Source: Tubiluchus corallicola (lineage: Eukaryota; Priapulida; Priapulimorpha; Priapulimorphida; Tubiluchidae). Taken from it: a DNA stretch of 60,709 bases. Shown piece by piece: positions 11,868 to 24,414 of the stretch (positions within the stretch are counted from its first letter, which is position 1; the number at the start of each line of letters is the position of its first letter). The stretch spans positions 30,001-90,709 of the forward strand of contig JAQGDQ010000831.1 of the NCBI GenBank assembly GCA_030141605.1. Reading direction: 5' to 3'. Below the pieces are notes generated by a model. That model saw nothing but the letters and a program-made list of their open reading frames with translations, made no database searches and had not been told where the DNA came from. The position numbers were made by a program, and so were the translations under genes.

Positions 11868-14700
11868 GTAAATAAGAAATGAACATGGAAAAATGGCACA
11901 AGTAGATATGAACATGAAAAAATGGCACAAGTAGAAATGAACATGAAAAAATGGCACAGGTAGAAATGCACATGAAAAAATGGCACAGGTAGAAATGAAC
12001 ATGGAAAAATGACACAGGTAGAAATGAACATGGAAAAATGGCACAGGTAGAAATGCACATGAAAAAATGACACAGGTAGAAATGAACATGGAAAAATGAC
12101 ACAGGTAGAAATGAACATGGAAAAATGGCACACGTAGAAATGCACATGAAAAAATGACACAGGTAGAAATGAACATGGAAAAATGACACAGGTAGAAATG
12201 AACATGGAAAAATGGCACACGTAGAAATGCACATGAAAAAATGGCACAATAAGAAATGAACATGGAAAAATGGCACAAGTAGAAATGCACATGAAAAAAT
12301 GGCACAGGTAGAAATGAACATGAAAAAATGGCACAGGTAGAAATGAACATGAAAAAATGGCACAGGTAGAAATGAACATGAAAAAATGGCACAGGTAGAA
12401 ATGAACATGAAAAAATGGCACAGGTAGAAATGAACATGAAAAAATGACACAGGTAGAAATGAACATGGAAAAATGACACAGGTAGAAATGAACATGGAAA
12501 AATGGCACAGGTAGAAATGCACATGAAAAAATGACACAGGTAGAAATGAACATGGAAAAATGACACAGGTAGAAATGAACATGGAAAAATGGCACACGTA
12601 GAAATGCACATGAAAAAATGGCACAATAAGAAATGAACATGGAAAAATGGCACAAGTAGAAATGCACATGAAAAAATGGCACAGGTAGAAATGAACATGA
12701 AAAAATGGCACAGGTAGAAATGCACATGAAAAAATGGCACAGGTAGAAATGAACATGAAAAAATGGCACAGGTAGAAATGAACGTGAAAAAATGGCACAG
12801 GTAGAAATGAACATGGAAAAATGGCACAGGTAGAAATGAACATGAAAAAATGGCACAGGTAGAAATGCACATGAAAAATGGCACAAGTAGAAATGAACAT
12901 GAAAAATGGCACAGGTAGAAATGAACATGAAAAAATGGCACAGGTAGAAATTAACGTGAAAAAATGACACAGGTAGAAATGAACATGGAAAAATGACACA
13001 GGTAGAAATGAACATGAAAAAATGGCACAGGTAGAAATGCACATGAAAAATGGCACAAGTAGAAATGAACATGAAAAATGGCACAGGTAGAAATGAACAT
13101 GAAAAAATGGCACAGGTAGAAATTAACGTGAAAAAATGACACAGGTAGAAATGAACATGAAAAATGGTACAGGTAGAAATGAACGTGAAAAAATGGCACA
13201 GGTAGAAATGAACATGAAAAAATGGCACAGGTAGAAATTAACGTGAACAAATGACACAGGTAGAAATGAACGTGAAAAAATGACACAGGTAGAAATTAAC
13301 GTGAAAAAATGACACAAGTAGAAATTAACGTGAAAAAATGGCACAGGTAGAAATGAACGTGAAAAAATGGCACAGGTAGAAATAAACATGAAAAATGACA
13401 CAGGTAGAAATGAACATGAAAAAATGACGCAGGTAGAAATGAACATGGAAAAATGGCACAGGTAGAAATGAACGTGAAAAAATGACACAGGTAGAAATGA
13501 ACATGAAAAAATGGCACAGGTAGAAATGAACATGAAAAAATGACACAGGTAGAAATTAACATGAAAAAATGACACAGGTAGAAATGAACATGAAAAATGG
13601 CACAAGTAGAAATGAACATGAAAAAATGGCACAAGTAGAAATGAACATGAAAAAATGGCACAGGTAGAAATGAACATGAAAAATGGCACAGGTAGAAATG
13701 AACATGAAAAAATGACACAGGAAGAAAAGAACATGAAAAAATGACACAGGTAGAAATGAACATGGAAAAATGGCACAGGTAGAAATGAACATGAAAAAAT
13801 GGCACAGGTAGAAATGAACATGAAAAAATGGCACAGGTAGAAATGAACATGAAAAATGGCACAAGTAGAAATGAACATGAAAAAATGGCACAGTAGTGTG
13901 TGGCACAGGTAGAAATGAACATGAAAAATGGCACAGGTAGAAATGAACATGAAAAAATGACACAGGAGAAAGAACATGAAAAAATGACACAGGTAGAAAT
14001 GAACATGGAAAAATGACACAGGTAGAAATGAACATGAAAAAATGGCACAGGTAGAAATGAACATGAAAAAATGACACAGGTAGAAATTAACATGAAAAAA
14101 TGACACAGGTAGAAATGAACATGGAAAAATGGCACAGGTAGAAATTAACTTGAAAAAATGGCACAGGTAGAAATGAACGTGAAAAAATGACACGGGTAGA
14201 AATTAACTTGAAAAAATGACACAAGTAGAAATGAACGTGAAAAAATGGCACAGGTAGAAATGAACATGAAAAAATGACACAGGTAGAAATGAACATGAAA
14301 AAATGACACAGGTAGAAATTAACATGAAAAAATGACACAGGTAGAAATGAACATGGAAAAATGGCACAGGTAGAAATTAACGTGAAAAAATGGCACAGGT
14401 AGAAATGAACGTGAAAAAATGACACAGGTAGAAATTAACGTGAAAAAATGACACAAGTAGAAATGAACGAGAAAAAATGGCACAAGTAGAAATGAACATG
14501 AAAAAATGGCACAGGTAGAAATGAACATGAAAAAATGACACAGGTAGAAATGAACATGAAAAAATGGCACAGGTAGAAATGAACATGAAAAAATGACACA
14601 AGTAGAAATGAACATGAAAAATGGCACAGGTAGAAATGAACATGAAAAAATGGCACAGGTAGAAATGAACATGGAAAAATGGCACAATAAGAAATGGCAC
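11868..14700. repeat. 29-bp minisatellite array, ~97 copies
   Basis: The consensus is GTAGAAATGAACATGAAAA followed by AATGGCACAG. Variants (GGCAC/GACAC, GAACATG/GCACATG/TTAACGTG, 28-bp units missing one A) are arranged in blocks. The rare variant CACAATAAG recurs at 12245 and 12622, exactly 377 bp (13 units) apart, showing a higher-order repeat. Because the complement of the unit lacks stop codons, all three - strand frames stay open for hundreds of codons (HVHFYLCHF-type peptides). They are not genes. The array decays into looser A-rich copies up to about 14890. Confidence 0.95.
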
Positions 14701-15148
14701 AGAAAAAAATAACACGGTAAGAAATGGCACAGAAAAAAGTATCAGAAATGGAAAAATAGATAAAAATTGCACAGGCAAAAATGACCAGCAAAAAATGGCA
14801 GAGGGAAAATGGCAAAAGTAAAAATAGCACACGCAGACATAGGTAAAAATGGCACGGGTAGGAACGGCACAGGAAAAATGGCACAAATGGAGAAGTAGAA
14901 AAAATAGTAATTATATTATTTTTATAAAATTGATTTTAATAATACAGCTAGAATGCGCTTAGAAGGAAGCTTGACAAAAGTTGAACAATCCAAAACCTGT
15001 TCGTTTGATACGTTTGAAAAAAAACAAAACACAAGATCAAAAAAACTAGCAAAAATGTAAATGTATTGGTGCCATACAGACTAGCAAAAGATATTTTGTT
15101 CGTTGAATAGAACTGTAATCAGTAAATCACGAATATTGCTACATAGTG

Positions 15149-15639
15149 CAGGGGTGTGCAAATTGCGGCCTGGGGCCACTTGTGGCCCACCGAGAGAATT
15201 TGTGCGCCCCGCGAAGAGATTTGTCAACCTAATGAAAGTGCGGCCCGGGCGATTAATTGAGTGTATCCAGCTGAAGTCCGTGCCACCATCCCAAAGATAG
15301 TGCGGGTAGTTTTTTCTACTAGATCGGATGCCATTAACCCTTAGAAGACGGTTGTAGCTTAATGTCACTGTACTACACAGACTGTGTGATACACATTACT
15401 AATATGCATTGTAATGAAATTACCACTATCTGTCCTGAAACTAGAAATATATGGTTTGTAATATAACTTCTAAAATAGTTTCTTGAGTGTAGTAGTAATG
15501 ATGTACGCAGGTCGGATGCAAAAAAAAATCATTATTAGGCCCTACTGTACTTGGCTCCTTGACCAAACTGCCTGTGGCCCGCAGGAATTGCGGGAAAGTT
15601 TAATGTGGCCCGGCTAGTCATATAATTTGCACACCCTTG
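15149..15639 (-). mobile_element. hAT-type non-autonomous element, family A copy 2
   Basis: Same family as 2630-3129 in opposite orientation, with ends CAGGGGTGTGCAAATT and AATTTGCACACCCTTG. The target duplication ACATAGTG is perfect (15141-15148 and 15640-15647). This copy anchors the hAT assignment of the family. Confidence 0.92.
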
Positions 15640-15649
15640 ACATAGTGTT

Positions 15650-17035
15650 TTTAATTTTGACGATAGTAATAGACTGACATATATACATACCAAGTCAGCT
15701 TATAAGACTATATATATTATTAAGCAAACGTTACAGACAGCGTTAAGCGGTTTTCAAAACGAGATTTTCTCGGAATGGAACTTAAAACTAACTCGTGATT
15801 ATTTGTCCTGGTGGAAATAATAAGAAATACTAAACACTCCCTCTTAGACCTCCACGAAGTGCTTCACGGAAGTTTTTTGCACGTGGTGTTCGGTCAAATT
15901 TGGCGAAAAAAACGGGGGCGGGGACGCCCTATAGGCGCTTTCTTCACAAAGCATCGTGGAACTCTGTTAAGTAGTTTTTGCGTGACAAGCTTACTGATAT
16001 AACAGACAATTTGAATGCCTTGAGTTATTCACGTTTGATTTGCTTTACTTGCTTCAAAAATCACGCTTCTTCGCAAAGTGAAAACTTACAATACTGTGCT
16101 GCCACCTATCGCACAAATTTTCTGCTTTCTAGGCAGCTATGCTAATTTTATGGTGCTCATAATTACACATAACCATAGCTGTAACTGAATGCTAATACCT
16201 AAACAAGTAAAAAGCACGAAAATTAATAGATCTGTAACTTTTTCGACATTTTTCAAAAATTCCCATTGCAAATTTTGGCAACTTGTACTAAATGTACCAA
16301 TTTAAGTAAAAATACTATGTTTGGTCAATCAGATTTTCTACAAGAACTTTTGCGTTCTTTACTTTCTAATTTCTAAATTACAATTTTGCATTCACTGGAT
16401 ATAGTCCAAGTAGTATCACTGAAAAAAGCCATTCTATCGAACTATTAAACTTGCGGAATATACCATAACTTCGTTTTTTCAAACCTATGGATATGTTTTC
16501 CAAATTTTGTACGGCGCCAGATTTTAGGGACTCGCTGTTAAAAAAAATTATTCTCCTCCGAAAATGCATATCCTTTCATATTCATACAATGCGTGTATTT
16601 TATACCGCACCACAAGCAGTTACAGGCCTTCCTGTTATATAAGTACCATACAACAAGCAAGCAAAGATAATGCATTGATCTAATAAGCCACAAGCAGTTG
16701 CGCAGTCTGCTTGTATATAAGAACTAAACGTATGTAAATAACGATGACCACATAGTTACTAGGTAATTATCAGCTTGGGGCGTAGTGTCTTAAAACGCTG
16801 ATGTTCAAACCCGGAAGTTTCAGATTCCGGATGGCAATGATGGAGCAAAACCATCTAATCTTGCATTCAAAATCAACAAATCGCTCAAATATTGACCTTG
16901 TGTTCGGAGTCTAAACTAGTGACACCTATAGCTGAATAGCACACAGATGTCAAGCACAAAGCTATAGTTATATGTAGCTAGGTAAACTACTACAACTACT
17001 GCTGCTGCTACCACTACTACTACTACTACTACTAC
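15650..17035. other. Intergenic, no gene seen
   Basis: AT-rich unique sequence with only short random frames. A small CTG/ACT trinucleotide patch lies at 16995-17036. Confidence 0.6.
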
Positions 17036-17036
17036 T

Positions 17037-17285
17037 TTGTTTTTAAATCATAAAGTTGTAATGCTATTTTTGAAACGTTGAGCATTTATAATGCTACGTA
17101 GCACTTTATTTCACTGATTCAGCTTAAAGCGACGTCTTTATCACTTTTTCTTCTCTCTTCTTTATTTTTATACATTTATTTATTTGTGCTTGCAAATTGG
17201 ATAATGCTCAAAATTGCTCATGTTATGTGTTGGACCTACACAGACAGTTTGTTGTCCCGCCATTTTTATTGGGCAATAAACTACT
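17037..17285 (+). mobile_element. Retroposon 3' segment, copy 1 (pair with 20295-20525)
   Basis: About 240 bp nearly identical to 20295-20525 (shared AAAGTTGTAATGCTATTTTT and GATTCAGCTTAAAG), both ending in GGNCAATAAACTACT and running into a trinucleotide tract. AATAAA followed by a simple repeat is typical of non-LTR or SINE 3' ends. Confidence 0.7.
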
Positions 17286-17562
<277 letters not shown>

Positions 17563-17574
17563 GACACTCCCCCT

Positions 17575-17670
17575 GACACTAAAGTTACAGTGAAAAATGA
17601 CAAGTTATACTTTTAGTAGCTTGTGTGGTCAAATGAAAAGCCTTAAACTGAATGATGAAGATATTAGCTT
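17575..17670 (+). repeat. Short dispersed repeat, pair with 55655-55750
   Basis: Shared blocks GTGACAAGTTAT-like, TTTTTAGTAGCTT and GTGAAAAACCTTAAA with small differences in both copies. Type unknown. Confidence 0.5.
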
Positions 17671-18446
17671 ATCTTGCGAGTAATAATATGACCTAGCGAG
17701 CTTTGACCATGGTATGGCCAGTATGGGTAATGACCATGGTCCAATAAAATAGCGAAGTAGATTGGTTATACATAATGTAGCGGCTACAGCAAGTTCTAAA
17801 CCAACATTTTCGATCTACGTAACAATGGAATTCAAGACAAAGAAAATATAGAATTCTAACTTGAATTCCAATCTGCCACGTGCTGCTAAAACAGATACAG
17901 CCAGTCGCATCTATAATTTCACAGCATGCAAGGTCAGAGTTAGACAGCGGTGTGTTAGTCGAGAATCTCATGTAGGCCTATTTTATGCTCACGAATAGGT
18001 CAAAGGTATGTAGTTTTTTACTGTAACAGCTACTTGGCGTAAGGAAAAATCAAACAAAGTATGAATTAAAGTGTGAAACTAAATGAAAATCTTTACGGCG
18101 CGTTCAGACTAGCGAATCTTCTCTCTCAAAATGAAAGCAGTAAGCAAAACACAATTGAAGATGAATTAACATTTCATATTAAATTTTACTTGTCCAACCC
18201 ATGAAGCAATAAGAGAAAAATATGAAGACAGACTCCACAATTTTACCTTTTTAAAAAAAAACCAGCTTACCCTGGTTATTCAATTCCGAGAACAAAATTG
18301 ACCTAAATACCTTTGTGCAGTTTATCACTGAATGTATCCTGGCAAGATTGTCTAAAACACGAATAATAGTACAAAAGTAATAATGTGGCAATCCTGGCTA
18401 TACAAAAATATTGTAATTAGAATATATTTGAGCACTAGTATTATAT

Positions 18447-18470
18447 ATATATATATATATATATATAACC
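18447..18470. repeat. (TA)n tract
   Basis: A short pure AT dinucleotide run. Confidence 0.9.
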
Positions 18471-18483
18471 CATTATAGTCAGG

Positions 18484-18705
18484 GCCTATTTCAGCCTAAG
18501 CAAGTACCGGGGAAGTAGGGCGTGTTAGGCCCCCTGGGGGGGGGGGGGGGTGACGCCGCCCAAATTTTTGAACTGCTAGAACGCCGGAGAAACATTTTCG
18601 AAGAGAAAATATGGAGTTATACAGTTGTTAAAGGAAAGAACAATTGAAAGAAAAACTGCTCTATTCTCAAGACCAGTCCTTAATACTTGTCAAATAGTTA
18701 AATCA
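18484..18705 (+). repeat. Dispersed repeat family H, most complete copy
   Basis: Begins CAGGGCCTATTTCA, has a G-run at 18534-18550 and continues through GAAGAGAAAATATGGAGTTA to CAAGACCAGTCC. It matches fragments at 3246 (+) and 6155-6250 (-). The start resembles a hAT terminus, but no matching right end was found. Confidence 0.55.
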
Positions 18706-18928
18706 AAAACAACATCTTTGCAATATGTAATACCGTACTCTCACTTCCGTACTGTATAATTATATTACTCTACACTAGGTGAAAAAACAGAATTCCTATT
18801 TCTTTTGTGAAAGTATTATTATACATAACAAATATTTCTGTAAAAGTAAAAACATTCAGTTCAATACTCGTCTTTAGCAAGTTAAAAAAGCTAGTGAAGT
18901 CTTATGGGTATTTAATTAATAACAGCAG

Positions 18929-19042
18929 ATATGATACCATTATTACGTATCGTCCTGTTGGTTGGCTTTGTCATTATCATCTATGCCATCATTGGTCTGA
19001 AGCTTTTCTCAGGGAAACTACAAAATGGGCAAACATTATTAC
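18929..19042 (+). pseudogene. Captured exon fragment of a voltage-gated calcium channel alpha-1 subunit (domain I, S5)
   Basis: The frame MIPLLRIVLLVGF, continuing FVIIIYAIIGLKLFSGK (18931-19026), closely resembles the IS5 helix and the start of the pore loop in Cav1/Cav2 channels, where the family reads KAM-(V/I)-PLL followed by YAIIGLELF. An acceptor-like AACAGCAG precedes it and a possible donor CA/GTATCT follows at 19042/19043. There are no stops within the segment; an in-frame TGA lies at 19081. No other channel exon (S1-S4, pore, selectivity Glu) is visible nearby. The presence of flanking intron-like sequence argues for DNA-level capture over a processed copy. Whether it is transcribed is unknown. 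Confidence 0.65.
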
Positions 19043-19194
19043 AGTATCTTAATAATGGTATCATGGCGCCAGTGAGCCGGTGATTTAAAGCAAAAATGGA
19101 CCCAATCTTAAACTGTAGGTCAATACAATCTACTTTTTTAAAATATTGAAAGGAAACATGCTATTTCTTCAAAAATGACTTACGTGAAAGAATT

Positions 19195-19985
19195 ATTGTC
19201 ACACAAACACATAATGTTCTTTTTGTACTTGCCAATGTATGTAATGCATATTTGTGCAATAAATCGAATTGAATTGACAGCAATTTTACTCGCAAGTGTG
19301 AACTTGCTTAAATGTATAATATTAATCTGTAGTTCTACTGGTATATAATGTTCTTTTTGTACTTGTCGATGTATGTAATGCATATTTGTGCAATAAATCG
19401 AATTGAATTGACAGCAATTTTACTCACAAGTGTGAACTTGCTTAAATGTATAATATTAATCTGTAGTTCTACTGGTATATAATGTTCTTTTTGTACTTGT
19501 CGATGTATGTAATGCATATTTGTGCAATAAATCGAATTGAATTGACATCAATTTTACTCGCAAGTGTGAACTTGCTTAAATGTATGATATTAATCTGTAG
19601 TTCTACTTGTATATAATGTTCTTTTTGTACTTGCCAATGTATGTAATGCATATTTGTGCAATAAATCGAATTGGATTGACAGCAATTTTACTCGCAAGTG
19701 TGAACTTGCTTATATGTATGATAGTAATCTGTAGTTCTACTGGTATATAATGTTCTTTTTGTACTTGTCGATGTATGTAATGCATATTTGTGCAATAAAT
19801 CGAATTGAATTGACATCAATTTTACTCGCAAGTGTGAACTTGCTTAAATGTATAATAGTAATCTGTAGTTCTACTGGTATATAATGTTCTTTTTGTACTT
19901 GTCGATGTATGTAATGCATATTTGTGCAGAAAATCGAATTGAATTGACAGCAATTTTACTCACAAGTGTGAACTTGCTTTGCGAG
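19195..19985. repeat. 134-bp tandem array, ~6 copies, LINE-tail derived
   Basis: A unit starting GTTCTTTTTGTACTTG repeats at exactly 134 bp (19200, 19348, 19482, 19616, 19750, 19884 region). Each unit contains GTGCAATAAATCGAATTGAA. That sequence is the same tail seen in reverse at 25385-25450, so each unit carries a non-LTR 3' end with an (AATTG)n-type tail. Confidence 0.85.
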
Positions 19986-20294
19986 TTGCTGTCGACAAAA
20001 AATTGCAAATCTCTGACACTAACTGAGCATGCGTGTGAGTTAATTTGGCGGGAAATTTGCTAGTCTGAAAGTGCCGTTGATGCTTTGTGGGATATTCTTT
20101 TTATGCCATTATCTAAACTCATAGTAATTACGTAGATCAAATAATAAAAAAATCAGTTATTGGTTATATAATTGCTTAAACATATTCTACCTACATACTT
20201 CATGATGTGTATAGCAAAAGTAAAATAAATAGCATGCAGTGACAGCAGATAGGCATACATGTAGAATGCAGACACAGCAGAAATTACTGGAAAT

Positions 20295-20868
<574 letters not shown>

Positions 20869-21316
20869 CTATCTGCTATGAAAAAAATATTATTTCCTTG
20901 AATATTTTTCTCAATCCGAGTTAAGCCTGTGCTTTAGAACATTCGTAACATATTAATCACGACGTCTTAGCACTTACGATTTCTAAAAGCTAGTTTATTT
21001 ATACATTTTTTTATCTAAGCGTTCGTACGAAAGGGGAACCTAATTATGTATATCAGTTTGCAACGCGTGCCAGGTGAACTAGTCCTGGTGGTCGTGTCAC
21101 TTGCTCTTGCAGCAAACATACAAACGTGACACCAAATCATCTCAATCAATAGTGAATATCGTGTCAGGAGGTCTCATTTTTATTACTTAAGGAGTGGTGA
21201 AGTAGGGGAGATTTACTAATGTACACAAACATTTCATACAAAACAGGTTTACAGCGGAGAGCTTAATCAAACAGTTTCCGTCTATAACAACTCACAGAAA
21301 GGCTATTGTGTAAGCC

Positions 21317-22138
21317 ATGGCATTAGAGTATAACTTGCAATACTCCACTGTGTTCGAGTTCGAAAGAGTGCGCAGTTATGAAAGATGGGGTGCAGGAAAA
21401 GGGTGGATGGGACAATATGTCCACTGGTCAGTGTACCTTTCCATGGGCTACGTATTATGCATATTTGGAATCCAGCGTTTCATGGAGCATCGACCAGCGT
21501 ACAAATTGCAAATCTTGCTGATTTTATGGAATTCGCTTCTGGCAGTGTTCAGTGTATTTGGTGCCGTCAGAAGTGGGACAGAGCTGCTGTACGTACTGCA
21601 GACGTTCGGCGTCACACGCTCAATATGTAGCCAAAATTATCTTTACCACGGAGTCATCGAATTTTGGTCTTTCGCTTTTACGTTTTCAAAAGCGCTAGAA
21701 TTGATTGACACCGTCTTCGTGGTGCTACGGAAGGGGCGTCTGATCTTTCTCCATTGGTACCATCACATCACCGTGCTCATGTTCACCTGGTATGCCTACA
21801 TAAACTGCATTGGTGCCTGCAGATGGTTCATGGTGATGAACTTTACCGTTCATGCACTGATGTACGGTTACTACGGTCTGCGTGCGGCCAAGGTGTACGT
21901 TCCAAAGCCAGTAAGCATGGTCATAACCACAATGCAGATACTGCAGATGGTGACAGGCATGACTGTCGCTGTCGCCGAGCTATACCTTCTGCACAGTGGA
22001 CAGTGTCCGAAGTCCAGTAAGAGCACATTGTATTTCGCCATAGCAATGTACTTAAGTTATTTGGTTTTGTTTGTGAACTTTTTCTACCAAAACTATCTCT
22101 CGCCATCTCAGAGTAAAGTAAAACAGAAGGAAGTTTGA
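21317..22138 (+). CDS. ELOVL6-like: Very-long-chain fatty acid elongase, ELOVL6-type, single exon
   Basis: 273 residues, close to the roughly 265 of vertebrate ELOVL6. The start is in a good context (GCCATGG) and an in-frame TAA lies two codons upstream. Family signatures: KALELIDT (125-132), the histidine box HWYHH (146-150) and MNFTVHALMYGYYGLRA (174-190), which is the ELOVL3/6 form of the third motif. Several hydrophobic segments fit a multi-pass ER membrane protein, and the C-terminus KQKEV fits a K-x-K-x-x ER-retrieval signal. The family condenses malonyl-CoA with C16-type acyl-CoA in the first step of the elongation cycle. The gene lacks introns, unlike vertebrate ELOVL6, so it may be a retrocopy. 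Intact motifs indicate a functional enzyme. A spliced 5' UTR further upstream cannot be excluded. Confidence 0.93.
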   Translation: MALEYNLQYSTVFEFERVRSYERWGAGKGWMGQYVHWSVYLSMGYVLCIFGIQRFMEHRPAYKLQILLILWNSLLAVFSVFGAVRSGTELLYVLQTFGVTRSICSQNYLYHGVIEFWSFAFTFSKALELIDTVFVVLRKGRLIFLHWYHHITVLMFTWYAYINCIGACRWFMVMNFTVHALMYGYYGLRAAKVYVPKPVSMVITTMQILQMVTGMTVAVAELYLLHSGQCPKSSKSTLYFAIAMYLSYLVLFVNFFYQNYLSPSQSKVKQKEV

Positions 22139-22159
22139 AAGGCTTTTATTTACAAATTA

Positions 22160-22374
22160 AATAAAAATAATACATTTTTAAATGTACTTACTAAAAAATG
22201 TGTTTTTCTCGAATGTGACACTCAGCGATTTGCATTTTGTTGTTATAAACTTATTGTAAACAGATTTTAAAATACATTGTAACAGGACGATGATAAATAT
22301 TGTGTGTCTACCTTAATTTATTGTAATTTGTTAATACATGTATTGTTTTAGATTAATAACTACTCTTCAATAAA
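22160..22374 (+). promoter_or_regulatory. Candidate polyadenylation signals of the elongase gene
   Basis: AATAAA occurs at 22160-22165, only about 20 bp after the stop, and at 22369-22374 in CTTCAATAAACTTTT, giving a more usual 3' UTR of about 250 bp. Which one is used cannot be told from sequence. Confidence 0.5.
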
Positions 22375-22611
22375 CTTTTACATTAGTACTATTGTGCAGT
22401 CGGTAATTGTGTGGTTGACATTAGCGTGTAGTGCTTCTGTGTAGAGATTCAGTAGGGTTAGTATTTTAGCAACATAGTAAATGTAGCCTATATTTTGAGT
22501 AAAACTGTGTATGATTGTTGACTGAAAACCAACGACTGATTGATCTTTGTATTATTTGAAAAAATACATCGCTCTTTCTATAGTAACTTTTACGGAATGA
22601 ATAAACGGGTT

Positions 22612-22890
22612 TGAGACATAGACATAGACATTTTATTTTTCTGCAATTTGTGTCACAAATGTTCGTTTTACAAAAAATAACTTTGTCTGTGGAGATGGGG
22701 GCGAGGAAAGACCGTAGGTCATCTACTCACTCACCCCTTATAATTTAATGTTGATGACAGAAAAAGAATTGATGACACAGGATGCAAATAAACTAACAAA
22801 ATAAAGCAATAACATAAGCAGAATTATAAAAGCAAACATAACAACAATCGCATAAGTGAAAAAAATAATAAACAAACAGTGGTAAAAATA
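22612..22890 (-). mobile_element. Non-LTR 3'-end relic
   Basis: GACATAGACATAGACATTTT followed by T-rich sequence is the reverse complement of an A-rich tail with a (TATGTC) repeat. A similar start occurs at about 35229 (GACACAGACATAGAAC). No coding remnant is recognisable. Confidence 0.45.
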
Positions 22891-23254
22891 AAATGATGAT
22901 GAAATTAATCACAATGTCGTAATTTATGTATGGAGTCACGTGACTTTCAGTGTAAAAGCATGCATTTATTTAAATACGTTTTGCAGTCCTACTGCTGTAA
23001 CCTTTTGCGTTTGTTTGATTGTCTTAAAAATGCCATAAAACATACACTTGTGTAACTAAATCAGTGCCTAGCAAGAGTAAATATTTACAGCAGTACAGAT
23101 ACGTTTACTAAGTCAATACAAAATCCTCTCGAAAAAGTGATTCGCTGGTACAGAATACACGTAAGAAAAATCCAGAATGCAGGTAAGAAAAATGAAATGT
23201 TAGCCTGCAAGATCAAGCATGATAACATAATCGAACACATTAGAGGTATAGGGA

Positions 23255-23480
23255 TTTTTACTTAGATTTTTAGATTTAATGGATTTATTTCGCAATAAAC
23301 ATATACATTACATGTTCATCGCTAATCAGTTTTTGTTAACACAAAATTATGATATAATTCATGAATTCTGCGCTAGAGACCTAAGAAGCTAGCTTATGGT
23401 AGGTCACTAGAATTAGTTACGAAAAAAATTACAATATATATATTTGTAATTAAAGACAAAAATAACCAGTTTCAGCCAAC
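23255..23480 (-). mobile_element. Non-LTR 3'-end relic
   Basis: The reverse complement ends AAATCCATTAAATCTAAAAA, closely resembling the tail of the LINE at 3509-6079 (AAATCTAAAATC). Probably a severely 5'-truncated copy of a related element. Confidence 0.45.
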
Positions 23481-24414
23481 AGTTGAAGCAATAAAACGCA
23501 TTGAAACTTGACCTACTGTCAGTTTCACAATGATGGGATAAATATTTAATAAATTCCACACCTTTCTATGACGTTGTGGATTAAAAATCCTAAGATGGCG
23601 AGCAAATCGGAAATAAAAATGAAAACCGTCATTTATACTGTAAAATTTATACTCTGTCCGCTAGACTCCCAAAACGTGGTCAATGGTGCCATTAGTAAGG
23701 CAAATTCTCACAAGCATTTTCATAAAGTCATGTGCTTCTGGGTGTCAGACATGGCTGGTGAACGCCAGGGCCGGTGTTAGAAAATGGAGGGCCCAATTAG
23801 AAAATTGTTTGTGGCGCCCTCTGCCCTACAAAAGCTGAAGATTGGTGTTTTATGCTTCCCGGAAATATTCAAATAAGTAAATAGAACCTGTTAAAATATG
23901 CTAAATGTCAAATAATTATGCTCCTGAACCCAAGCCAAATAAGGGAAACTTAAGGAGTGGTGTCACGTGACGACGTGGGCAAAGAGTTAACCCGCTTGTC
24001 AGACTGCGCTCGCAGCTCATATATAGGTCTTCACACTTACACGCAGGACGTCTCTTGTAGATCAGGGGCCTTGGCATTGCTATCCATTTATTATATTTAT
24101 TGTGATGTTATTTAATAAATGTGTTATTTCGCAAACAAAGTCTTGATAGCTTTGCCATTACTCAAACGTTCATAAACAGCTACACACAGCTCACACACGC
24201 ACTACCACTATACCACAGACTTTATAATTTTACTAAATATCTCAGCCAGGAATAAGCAAGAACAAGAAGTATATTCGTAGCTTTAATTCTAAATGGTTCT
24301 AACGGAAATGTTGGCCTTGCGGCTGTGAAGTAAAAAAATGCACTGTTTTGCTTTCCCATGTTTGCTGTTTGGAGGTAATGTAACGTTTCTGAATGTAATT
24401 TTCTGAAGCATCAC

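Larger units (their letters stand above)
18095..20074. mobile_element. DNA element with ~27-bp terminal inverted repeats carrying a gene fragment
   Basis: The left end ACGGCGCGTTCAGACTAGCG (18095) and the reverse complement of the right end, ACGGCACTTTCAGACTAGCA (20074), match at most positions. No clear target duplication was found. Inside lie a calcium-channel exon fragment, a family-H repeat, an AT dinucleotide run and a 134-bp tandem array. A shorter relative (CGTTCAGACTAGTGAATTTT) is at 43312. The two ends could belong to separate copies instead of one element. Confidence 0.5.

Noticed and set aside
11820-14886. Very long - strand open frames (up to 466 codons) rich in HVHFYLCHF
   Set aside because: All three frames are open across a 29-bp minisatellite whose complement lacks stops; the peptides are the same repeat rotated, with no domain or splice context.
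23768-23815. CAGGGCCGGTGTTAGAAAA, resembling a hAT left end
   Set aside because: No matching right inverted end or target duplication found downstream.
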